In this document: positions 1 through 8,987 of the stretch, one piece after another
How positions within the stretch are numbered: the first letter of the stretch is position 1
Layout: each line of letters opens with the position of its first letter
Assembly (NCBI GenBank): GCA_027604665.1
Contig: JADGIZ010000321.1
Span: 1 to 16,050 of the forward strand
DNA length: 16,050 nucleotides
From: Polyrhizophydium stewartii
Taxonomy: Eukaryota > Chytridiomycota > Chytridiomycetes > Rhizophydiales
Direction of reading: 5' to 3'
The notes under the pieces: model-generated
The model's database searches: none
The model's input: the letters and a program-made list of their open reading frames with translations, nothing else
Told to the model about the DNA's origin: nothing
Program-made: the position numbers and the translations under genes

Positions 1-226
1 CCCCTGGGCCGCCCCGCCGCCGCCGTCTCGCCTCGCTCTGCGCCGCGCGGCGCTTTTTTTTCGGCGCTGGCGGGCGGCCAAACAGCGCCCGCCGCCCGGC
101 CACGTTCCGCCACCTGGTGCACCACCACCAGTACCACCGCCCCCGCTGCCGCCCAAAGTCCCCTCCTGAATGCACAACCCCGCGCTGCTGCTGACGCCCC
201 TTCCCGCGCCTCCTGCCATCGCCCAG
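1..226 (+). other. Probable intron or 5' region of BTA1
   Basis: This stretch is very GC-rich with a T8 run near 53-60. None of the three forward frames shows the YD.TR-type sequence expected just before LLRGR in BtaB domains, so the preceding coding exon is probably left of the window. Weaker donor candidates inside it are GT at 117 and GT at 131. A branch-like CTGAC at 191-195 and CAG at 224-226 form a good 3' splice site. Confidence 0.5.
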
Positions 227-2324
227 GCTTCTGCGCGGCCGCTCCACCATGCTCAAGCTCTGCGCCGCCCAGCTCCGCCAGTACTACCCGTGCCACTTCG
301 CCAACGACTTCCAGGTCGGCAAGAGCGGCGAGACCGTCAACGACCCCGCCGGCCTGCCCTCGCCCCCGCTGTCGCCCTCGTTCCTTGCCGGCGTCGACAA
401 GCGCTTCGCGTGGATCGACATTGGCGGCGGCACCGGCGAGAACATTGAGCGCATGAACGCCTTCTTCCCGATCCGCAACTTTGACAAGGTCTACCTCGTC
501 GACATCACGCCGTCGCTCTGCGAGGTTGCCCGCAAGCGCTTCGAGCGCCTCGGCTGGACCAACGTCACGGTGCTCTGCATGGATGCCTCCAAGTTCGAGA
601 TCCCCAAGGAGGACGGCCAGGACCTCGAGATTGCCCTCATCACCATGTCGTACTCGCTCACCATGATCGAGACCTACTACCCGATCGTCGACCGCATCGC
701 CGAGGTCCTTGCTCCCTCGGGCATCCTCGGCATCGCCGACTTTTACGTCTCCGCAAAGCGCTCCGCCGACCCCACCCGCCAGCTCGGCTGGTTCATGCGC
801 TGGTTCTGGGCCATCTGGTTCGACCAGGACAACGTCTACCTGTCGCCCGGCCGCCGCGAGTACCTCGAGCACAAGTTCAAGACGGTCAAGGCCCTCAACG
901 GCCTCAACCAGTTCATCAAGCCCTTTGTCAAGATCCCCTACTACGTCTGGGTCGGCGCGCAGAAGGACGCCACCATGCCCACGTTTGCGCTCGAGGCCGC
1001 CGCCGAGGACATCCGTAACCACGACGACCCCGAGGTCTCGGACGACGACGAAGAGCTCAAGGACGCCTCGGCCTCTGCCACAAAGCCCGCCCAGCCGGCC
1101 GCCGCAAAGAAGGTCCCTGCCTCGGTCACGGCCCTCGCCACCGTCTCGGCCGACCACGTCCACGGCCAGGGCTTCCGCTGGCGCCAGCCCTTTGACCCCA
1201 AGCTGATTGACAAGTTCTCGACCTACATCTACGCCTTCACTTGGGAGGACCCGCGCGTCGACCTCGAGTTCCTCGACCTCAAGCCCTCGGACCACATGTT
1301 CGTCATCTCGTCGGGCGGCTGCAACGTGCTCGAGTACGCCATCAAGGTCGGCCCCGAGCGCATCCACTCGGTCGACCTCAACCCGTGCCAGAACCACATG
1401 CTCGAGCTCAAGCTCGCCGCGCTGTCGTCGCTCGCGTACCCCGACTACTGGCGCCTCTTTGGCGACGGCTTCATCCCCAACTTCTCGACCGTCTTGGACA
1501 CTCACCTCTCGCCGCACCTTTCGCCCTTTGCGTACCACTTCTGGAAGCAGACCGCCGGCTTCAACAGCCTCCTCAAGACGGGCTGCTCGGGCCTCGCCAT
1601 CCGCGTCTTCCAGTTTGTCATTCGCGTCCGCGGCCTCCGCCCCGTCGTTGAGCGCATGTGCTCGGCCAACACCATCGAGGAGCAGAACCGCATCTGGCTC
1701 GAGGAGCTCCGCCCCCACTTTCTGTCCAAGTGGCTCATCCGCATCCTCAACAACGACCGCTTCCTCTGGGGTGCCCTCGGCGTCCCGCCCGCGCAGATGC
1801 AGATGCTCCTCGAGGAGGGCTCCGCCTACGAGTACTGCGTCAACACGCTCGACCCCATTGTCGCCAGCACCCACCTCCGCGACGACAACTACTTCTACTA
1901 CATGCCCCTGATGATGAAGTACAACCCCAACGCCAAGGGCAACCCCGCCTACCTGACCGAGGAGGGCTACAACCTTCTCCGCGCAGAGCCCCACCGCCTC
2001 GACGCCATCAAGATCCACACCGACTACATCAACAACGTCCTCAACGAGCAGGTTGCCGACGGCGAGCTCACCAAGGTCATCCTCATGGACCACCTCGATT
2101 GGTTCTCGCACGAGGACGCCAAGACCGAGATCATGACGGTCCACAAGAAGATGGCCAAGGGCGGCTACGTCTTCTGGCGCTCTGCCGGCAAGCTGCCCTG
2201 GTACAACGAGATCTTCACCGAGTGCGGCTTCGAGGTCGAGAAGCTCCAGGTCCGCGAGGCCGGCAACATGTACATTGACCGCGTCAACATGTACGCCAGC
2301 TTCTACCGCGCCCGCAAGCTGTAA
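227..2324 (+). CDS. BTA1: Betaine lipid synthase BTA1 (BtaB-BtaA fusion), 5' end incomplete
   Basis: This enzyme makes the phosphorus-free betaine lipid DGTS from diacylglycerol and S-adenosylmethionine. The BtaA part transfers the aminocarboxypropyl group and the BtaB part N-trimethylates it, probably at the ER. Counting from the ATG at 249 (691 residues to TAA at 2322-2324), a class I methyltransferase domain comes first, with IDIGGGTGEN at 56-65 and VYLVDITPSL at 81-90. An acidic/Ala/Lys-rich linker spans about 241-305. The BtaA (DUF3419) domain follows, with FTWEDPR at 330-336, a SAM-site stretch ISSGGCNVLEYA at 353-364, and MDHLDWF near the end. This BtaB-BtaA order is the one I recall for fungi; algal BTA1 is the reverse. 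An in-frame TGA at 192-194 closes the frame upstream. The residues before the ATG (LLRGRST) resemble the family motif preceding 'ML', and CCCAG at 222-226 after CTGAC is a good acceptor, so the exon probably starts at 227. The earlier exon is not recognisable here. Codons end almost always in C or G. Confidence 0.93.
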
Positions 2325-3694
2325 TCGCCATCGCAGTCCATCCTCTCTTTCTTTTTCTTTGTGTCCCCTTCTGTGGCAAGCGTTTCGCAGCCCCTGCCTT
2401 TTCTCTTCCATCCAGCCCCGTCTCCCTCTCACTCTAACCCGTCTGCCAACCAAATCACGCGCAATGATATCTTTTGTCGCATAGTTTGGCGTGTTGATCC
2501 ACTTGGGAGCCACGTTTATTGGCCGAAAGGATAAAGAAGCAAGAATCAAATTCGAATCTCGAGTCCGTACGACGGTAGTAATCGTCGATCGAGCATACTG
2601 CATGGTTGAGGTAGCCGCGTGCGGCAGGCGGCAGGCATCACTGGCGCAACCTGGTGCGGCTGCGCGTGCGGCGGCCGTGCGCTGCGCACACGGACTGACC
2701 CCGCGTGCACGGTTGCGGTTGAGCTGCTTGAGAGCTGCGTCAGCCGCGTCTTCGCCGACAACGACATCGCCATTGGAGTCGGATCGCGGCGACGCCCTCA
2801 CGACGACCAATGTGTTTGGCACGTCCCGGCCATGGGCAGGTCTGTCTCCGAACCGTCGCCCAGGTCGCAGCCAGCAGCTGCAGCTCGCGACGCCCCGTTG
2901 GGCAGCATGCTGCCGTTGTCCAAGGGATGTACCCACACGCCCTAGGTCAAGTCTGGTCCGCTGCCCTCCCTGTCGGGTTGCCGCACCACCATCGGCCGAG
3001 TATTGTGCCAATCTGTGCCTCTCAAGGCCATGCCCCGTCTCTCGGAACGACCCGACGGATCGATCTGCCCCGAGACCGGCTCTCGGAGACACCGCGGCCA
3101 AGGCCACCAAGGATGGCCCAACCAAGCGGCCCCACGGGCATCGTCGCGCCTTGCCGGACTGCGCCTACTGCTGCCTCTTGGTCATGTCCCGCCGTCCTCG
3201 AGCAAGAGCACGACCAAGGCCCCATTGCTCATCGCCGCAAGATCCACCTGCCAAGTGTGCAGGCTCGAACTCGCTTGCACGAAGCGACCAGCCGGACAGG
3301 CGCATCGAGCTCCAGGGTCGAGTCGCCGCCACGGTCGGCCCGGTCTTGCTCATTGGCACGCCGGCTTTGCGCCTGCCTCGCATCGACTGCCCTGCTTCGC
3401 ACCGCAACTTCTCGCACTGCATCTGCATCGCAACAAGCGCTCTGGTTTGCCGCAACTGTATGCGCAGCATCCGCATGCGCCATCAACAACAACATGCTCA
3501 AGCATGATGTGCAGCTACTGCTGTACACTCCTTTGCAACTGCAAGGAAACCAGGGGTGCTAATCCGCACTCTTCAAAGTTTCTAAACTCAAACTCAGTGG
3601 GAGGCGAACTCTTATCTGGAGAATGGCGAGTTTCTTTATGTTGATCGAGCGCCTGAGGCCGATTACTGATCGAAGCGACTAGAATTTTTTGGTC
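2325..3694. other. Gene-poor region between convergent genes (3' UTRs plus about 0.9 kb unassigned)
   Basis: The left part (2325-2600) is pyrimidine-rich and lower in GC and fits the BTA1 3' UTR. The right part (about 3560-3694) is AT-richer and fits the 3' UTR of the minus-strand RSC1 gene. The middle, about 2600-3540, is GC-rich and open in several frames on both strands. The longest plus frame, 2491-3507, opens with GTG rather than ATG, and its product is low-complexity and rich in Arg, Ala, Pro and Cys. Its codons lack the strong C/G-ending bias of BTA1. I recognise no family on either strand, no tRNA and no repeat unit. Confidence 0.6.
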
Positions 3695-6600
3695 TTATCT
3701 CACGCGGCTGCTGCGCAGGCTGCTTGCCTCGCTCAGCCAGGCGTCCGCCAGCGCAGCGAGCGCCGCCTCGAGCGGGTTCCCGCCCACGACCGCCGCAGGC
3801 TCGTCAACGTCCATCTCAGATCCGTCGGCGTGCGCGTCGCTCTTTGTCACCGCCGGGGTCGCCGTGGGTGCAGCTGTTCGAGCCAAAGGCGCCGGCGGCT
3901 GCGTCGGAGGCGCAGATCCCGCCGTCGTCGTCGCAGCAGCCTTGCGCCGCGCCTTCTCGTATAGATAGTCGAGCGTGTGCAGCGGCGGCGGGACGCTGCT
4001 GACAACATCAATCGGCGGCGCCGCAAACCACTTGACTTGGCCCTCGCCCGTCGTGTCAAAGGCAGTCACTGTGTACCGCCAACGCGGTCACCGCCAGATG
4101 CCAAGCGTCAGCGAGCTTCGCCGGGACTGTCCATAGACGCATCTCCCACGCACCGATCGGGTCTGCAAGAGACTCTTCGCCCATCTGCGGGTTCGGCAGA
4201 AAGTACCGCGATCGGCCCTATCCCGCACACCGACGGGGCATACGCATCAGCGGATCGTGTTGCGGCCAGAGTACATGGAGAGCAACGCTCACCCGCTGAG
4301 GCAGCGTCTTGAGGCCGCGGAGCGACGAGGGCGGAACGCCCCCGGCTGGCTGCCTCGCGTCGAGCATTGGCACAGCAGGCACGCCCGTTGCTGCGCTGCT
4401 GCTGGAGGCGATGCCTGGAGCTTGTGACGCGCCACCAACAGATGCTGCGACTCCAGGCGGGCCATCCTGCCGATGATGGGTCAGCAAGCACACCTGCCAG
4501 GACAGACTCCGCACAGAGCGACCGCCCACCTTGCGAGGCGTCTCGTTCTTCAGCGCTGCACGCCGACGCGCCGATGCGTCGCCAAGCGAGGCACTGACAC
4601 CAGCACCACTAGCGCCGCCGCTGCCGTTGAGTGAGCCGTCCGAGTCGTGCTCTCGCTTGATCTTCTTCGGTGTCGGCCCGACCGACACGGAGCCAGTCGA
4701 TCCGCCAGCAGCGATGCTTGCGGCCGCAGACGCGGTTCCGGCGGAGGCCGCGGCGGCAGAGGCCCCCGTGCTGCCCATGCTGCCGATACCCGCCAGGATC
4801 GCCGTCGGTGCGCGAGGATGCGCGTCGGCGGCGCCGGGCAAGGCGTCGGCCCGCATCAGCACTGCCTTGCCCATCTCTGTCTCGTGCACCGTGAACCCGC
4901 GCACAAGGACAGTCCCCGGCGCGCCGGCCGCAAACAGCTCGAGCGTCGGCTCGTGGCTGCGCGCGTCGGCTGGGAAGCACGCCGCCCAGTTCTTGATCTT
5001 GATGTTGTTTCGGTTCGTGTCCTGGTACCGGAACTCGCACATGTACACGTCCCGAGGGTCCGCGCCTGCAGGCACCCCGCGCACAAAGTCGCGCACAAAC
5101 AGCACCCAGCACCGGCCTTGCACGTCTGTCGAGAAGCACTTTTCGAACCTCGTCGTGCGCACCAGCTCCTTTTCGTGGAACCGCGTGTTGGGCCGCTGCA
5201 CTGTCTGCTCGGGTCGCAGCATCAAGCACACCGTCAATCCAATGCGCTGCGCGCTGATCTCGCCGCGGCCACCATGTTTGCGTCAGTCACTCGTCTCGAT
5301 CAGTTAGGCTTCGCTGCCGGCTATGTTGCACAACGACCCACCCATCTCGCTCCTGCCAGATGCTGAAAATGTGCCCAATAAGCGGCACTGAAGGGTCGCT
5401 AGGGTTGGTCAGATATGCAAAGTCGCCCGCGTGAAGAACGCTGCCGCCAAGAGAGACACTTTCGAGCATGTTCACGTTCTCGCCAGACATGTCCGGCACA
5501 TCGCCCTGCGACTCGGCCATGCCTGAGCCAAGGTGATGCAACTGTTGCTGGTGCTGCTGCTGTGCAGCTGTCGCCGGGTGGGAACCAAGCTCTTTGGCCA
5601 CCAGTGACGAAAAGAACGTCTGCACAGGAGCAAGACCCACGTCAGCACATTTCTGCAGTGGTGCTGGCGCATGCCTCACACCAGCGGGCAGCCGACCATC
5701 AGCGTGCTCGCGTCATTCCACACGACCGAGCCCTCGACATTAAACTCGTGCGCGTTGGCAATCATGAGCTTGAAATCGGCCTCCAGGTCCGCCAGCGTCT
5801 TGTACATGCGCCGGTCGTTCTTTTGGCGCATTGTCGTGATCGCGACCGGCATCTTGATCTGCTCCGACCTGCGTGAACAACCGTGACGCAACTTCAAGCC
5901 AGAGGGGGCCACCAGCGCACCACTTGGTAGTATGACGGCAGCTCCTTGGGGTCTGGCAGGTCAATGAACAACTCGGAAACGTGGCGGCCGCTGGGTCCGT
6001 GAAAGGGGGCAGTTTGAATCTCAGCAAAACATATAGACTGCACTCATGTGTTACCTCTGCATGCATGCATGCGCACCTGACATCGCGCATCGCCGCAACC
6101 TGGTCAAGGATGGTCTGGCACTGCTCCCATACCTGGCAGCCGCGCAAAGCAAGTCGTGCGCGTCAGCCAAGCTTTCAGCGAAGCATATTCTGGCAGCGAA
6201 ACCCGCACCGGCTTTGGCGCCGCCGTCTTCGTCGGCGAAGAAGGCTCGTCAAACTTGGGCAGGATGCGGACGCCAAAGAGGTCCGCAATCTTGTTATCAA
6301 CGATTTGCTGGACGCCCAACAATCACCGAGCTGGTAAGCCGGAGCCGCTTCAATACTGCCGCGTGCATGCGAGCTGGAGAAAGTTCCGCACCATGAGCGT
6401 GCCTGCGTCGCGGTACACGGGCGACTTTTTGAGGTTGTATGTCCGGGCGTTCTCGACCATCTGCACAAAGTCGCTGTGGAAGTCGTGGATCGACGCATAG
6501 GCACCCTGGGCGGCCTTGGTCTGCGCGAACCCGCGTACGCACCGAGGAAGCGTCAGCAAGTGCAGCCGCACACTGCGGCCGCCCGGCGTTGCGGCGGCGG

Positions 6601-7062
6601 CGGCGGACGTGCCTTCATCTGGCTGATGGCAATCGGGTGGTGGATGCGCTCGTAGTAGTCGGGGTACTCTGTTCCGTCCGGAAGGTCGACGAACAGCTCC
6701 GCGACCTGGCGCCCGCTGGGTCGCAGGCGCGGCGCGCGCGGTGCGGGCAGAGGCAGCGCGCGCCGGTCCACGGCGGGTCCGGGCCAGCCGCAAGGCCAGA
6801 GCGTGGCAAGGCGGGGAAGAGCAGGCGGGCGTCGGTGCAGCCGTGAGCGTGTTGCCCGGCGGACAGGCGCGGCCTCCACGGCCCGAGCTCGCTGCCGGCC
6901 CCGCGCGCACCTCTTGTCCTTGTGGCCCTCGACGGTGGCCAGAATGGCCGTGACCTGCGCCGCGAGCTCGGCGCCCGCGACCGTCAGAGGCAGCGGGGCC
7001 GCGCCGCTGCTGCGCGCGACCTCGGTCTGCGTTGACGGCCGGCTGCGCTTCGCCTTTGTCAT
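3695..7062 (-). CDS. RSC1: RSC1/RSC2-like chromatin remodelling subunit: two bromodomains and a BAH domain
   Basis: This is probably an acetyl-lysine-reading subunit of the RSC (SWI/SNF-type) nucleosome remodeller in the nucleus. My model has 11 exons: 7062-6911, 6715-6613, 6520-6392, 6307-6209, 6132-6077, 5990-5921, 5858-5697, 5619-5342, 5253-4293, 4217-4154 and 4068-3695, giving 815 residues. Bromodomain 1 is about 28-128, with [23 protein letters not shown] and the acetyl-lysine Asn in NARTYN (N114). Bromodomain 2 is about 160-258, with [24 protein letters not shown] and NAHEFN (N243). The BAH domain is about 310-450, with [30 protein letters not shown] and VYMCEFRYQ. An Ala/Ser/Gly-rich linker and a basic PKKIKRE patch (possible nuclear signal) follow, and the C-terminus contains [12 protein letters not shown]. 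Intron 2 uses a GC donor. The 4217-4154 exon is the least certain: donor GTGCGT at 4153 was preferred over GTCTAT a few bases later. Family-level identity is strong; RSC1 versus RSC2 cannot be separated. Confidence 0.85.
6521..6612 (-). other. GC-AG intron inside bromodomain 1 of RSC1
   Basis: On the minus strand the exon ends ISQMK with AAG, followed by GCACGT; the intron ends GCGCAG before ACC AAG (TK). Both borders are phase 0. The nearest GT downstream of the AAG is in the wrong phase. A branch-like GCTGAC lies upstream of the acceptor. Confidence 0.65.
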
Positions 7063-7399
7063 TCAAGTCGGGGGGAAACCCACACGAAATTCAAAATCCG
7101 TCCTCCCCCTCGACTGGAGGGACCAGGCTCGTCGTCGCGGCGCTGGGCGGAAGTGGTCGGGTTCGGACCCCCTACTCCCAGGTTGTACGAGGGTCCGGGC
7201 CCAAAGGGTTGGTGCCGACACTCGCCGAGTTTTGCAGATCGATCATCTGCGCGCTGACACCCCATCTCCAGCTCGTTCAGGACAGCGCATGCAAGCAAGG
7301 CCGACGAGCCCCCCGTACACGGCGCAGGGCGGGGCGGGCAGGCACAGACGCTTTTGTGTATTCCATCAAACGCAGCGTGCGGCCGGCACCGGCGCTGGC
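7063..7399. other. Intergenic: PUP1 3' end and RSC1 upstream region
   Basis: This is a 337-bp gap between two genes read in the same direction on the minus strand, so it must hold the PUP1 3' UTR and the RSC1 promoter/5' UTR. No TATA box, RNA gene or other named element is convincing. A short inverted repeat CCCTC..GAGGG lies near 7108-7122. Confidence 0.6.
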
Positions 7400-8866
7400 T
7401 CAAGCAGTGACGTCCATGGCGTCGCCCTCGATGACATCCACAAAGTTGATCACCTTGCGAGACATGACGGCTAGATCGGGCACGGGCCGCATCGGTGTCA
7501 ACATCAGAGGCCACAGGCACTGCCGCATTCGCGCAAAAGCAGCAGCACACGCGGGACGCACTTGTCGTGCCGCGCGGGAACCTGTAGCTCTGCTCCTTGA
7601 CGCCGCGCTCGTTGGGCCTGTTGTAGTTGCGCAGGTACTCGACGTTGTCCTTGGTGATCACGCACACGTCGACGTTGCTTCCCGATCCCAGATCGTTGAA
7701 GATGCCCGCCTCGATGGCGTCGTTGACAATCGCGACGGCCTCGTCGCGCTGGGGAGCAAGGCGTCAGCGGCCGCCATCACCGACGTGATCACAACGCCGT
7801 GCCCAACCCGCACCGTCATGTTTGCCCTCCACTTGGCCTCAAAGACAGCCATGGCTGCAAGCGAGCCACTGCCCATGGTCACAAACGGCAGCTTGTCCGT
7901 GCTTCCGTGCGGCGCAATCGTGTACAGCTGCGGGCCGTTCACGTCGTATCCGCCGAGAACGAGCGCCGCACCAATGTGGCCCTGGTACCTGAGATCCGCC
8001 GAGCCACGAATGTCAGCCCTTCAGCCGCACATCGTCCACGCCAGATCACCTCGCGCCCGAGGCCCACGCCGCACCGGAAGAGCATCTGCTTGAGCATCGT
8101 CATGGCCGTCACGACGCGCGACTGGCGGCCCGTCTGCAGCGAGTGCAGCTCGAGCTTGGACGAGATCAGCGCCGTGGTGAACTCGGTGTCGGCGGCTGTG
8201 CCTGCGCCGCAGCAGTACATGTTCGGCGCCAGGTAGTGGATCTTCTCGCAGTTCTTGTCGGCCACAATCGGGCCGGCCGTTGCGCGGGTGTCGGCGCCGA
8301 GCACCACGCCGTCCTGTTGCCGCCCATGTGCGTCTGTCAGCGAGAGTCCCTGCGGCAGGCGGCGTGCAACCGGGCGGCCACGCGGCCGCTGCGGCACGTC
8401 GCCCGGCTGCTGCCGCGGCCGCTGCCCGCTCTGGCGCGCGGGTCGCGGCGGCACACCTTGAAGATGACGCCGACGATCGTCGTGCCTGTGCTGGTCGCCT
8501 TGGGCGGCTTGGCACCCCTGGCAGCGAGCATGGCGTTCCTGCGAAGCGCGCACGTCCGGGCGAGACATAGACACGCCCACGCCGCTTGTCAGCAGCCGCC
8601 GGCGCACTGCAACCCAGCCGCCCCGAGCCAGGTGTCGGCCGAGTGCAGACGGCCTAGCGGCCAGGGTTCGCTGGCGCGAGATTGCCGACCCTGGCCGCGC
8701 CTTCTTCCTGAGCGCCCCGGCCGTGCGCGGGCCTGCACACCGCAGGGGACCGCCGTGCCGGCCAGAGGCTTTCTGGGCTGCGCGAGGCCGCCGCCCGTGC
8801 CGCGCCTCACCTGGCCACATTGTCGAACGAGAAGCCGCCGGTCGGGAGCGGCTCGGCGAGCGTCAT
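7400..8866 (-). CDS. PUP1: 20S proteasome subunit beta-2 (trypsin-like), N-terminal Thr hydrolase
   Basis: This is the catalytic beta-2 (PSMB7/PUP1) subunit of the 20S core particle, which cleaves after basic residues. Six exons join in phase: 8866-8811, 8538-8457, 8313-8075, 7988-7814, 7748-7562 and 7470-7400, giving 269 residues (yeast PUP1 is 261). A 37-residue propeptide includes FSFDNVARN and KATSTG. Cleavage before TTIVG exposes Thr38 as Thr1. Mature Asp17 (in GADTR) and Lys33 are in place, and [10 protein letters not shown] and [13 protein letters not shown] are typical of the family. The tail [15 protein letters not shown] matches the beta-2 C-terminal arm. The start is the only ATG giving the conserved SFDN..RN segment. 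The gene sits 121 bp after the stop codon of the upstream DUF4246 gene. Intron 1 (272 nt) is the longest intron I placed in the window and holds an 11-bp hairpin. Confidence 0.96.
8657..8698 (-). repeat. 11-bp perfect inverted repeat in PUP1 intron 1
   Basis: GCGGCCAGGGT at 8657-8667 and ACCCTGGCCGC at 8688-8698 are exact reverse complements separated by 20 nt. In RNA they would form a very GC-rich hairpin in the middle of the 272-nt intron. Confidence 0.7.
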
Positions 8867-8920
8867 GGTCAAAAGTCGGTCAAGTTGCAACGAGCAGCGC
8901 CAAGATTCATTTCAACAGCG

Positions 8921-8929
8921 CCTGCCACC
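8921..8929 (-). promoter_or_regulatory. Weak proteasome-element-like site upstream of PUP1
   Basis: The minus strand reads GGTGGCAGG about 55 bp before the PUP1 ATG. The yeast Rpn4 proteasome-associated control element is GGTGGCAAA, so 7 of 9 positions match. In such GC-rich DNA this may be chance. Confidence 0.2.
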
Positions 8930-8964
8930 ACCCCCTCTCTCCGGGCACACTCAAAAAGCACAAA

Positions 8965-8983
8965 GCGGGGAGCGCTTCCCCGC
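8965..8983 (-). other. Hairpin just after the DUF4246 stop codon
   Basis: On the minus strand a 7-bp GC-rich stem (GCGGGGA / TCCCCGC) with a 5-nt loop begins 4 nt after the TAA and is followed by a T-rich run (TTTGTGCTTTTT). It sits in the 121-bp gap that also has to contain the PUP1 promoter. It could help 3'-end formation; in a eukaryote this is only a suggestion. Confidence 0.4.
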
Positions 8984-8987
8984 GTCC

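Noticed and set aside
2491..3507. 338-codon open frame on the plus strand
   Set aside because: It begins with GTG, not ATG. Its product is low-complexity Arg/Ala/Pro/Cys-rich with no family resemblance, and its codons lack the C/G-ending bias of BTA1.
7150..7180. GGTTCGGACCC resembling a tRNA B box
   Set aside because: The invariant A is replaced by G, there is no matching A box at the right distance, and no cloverleaf could be drawn on either strand.
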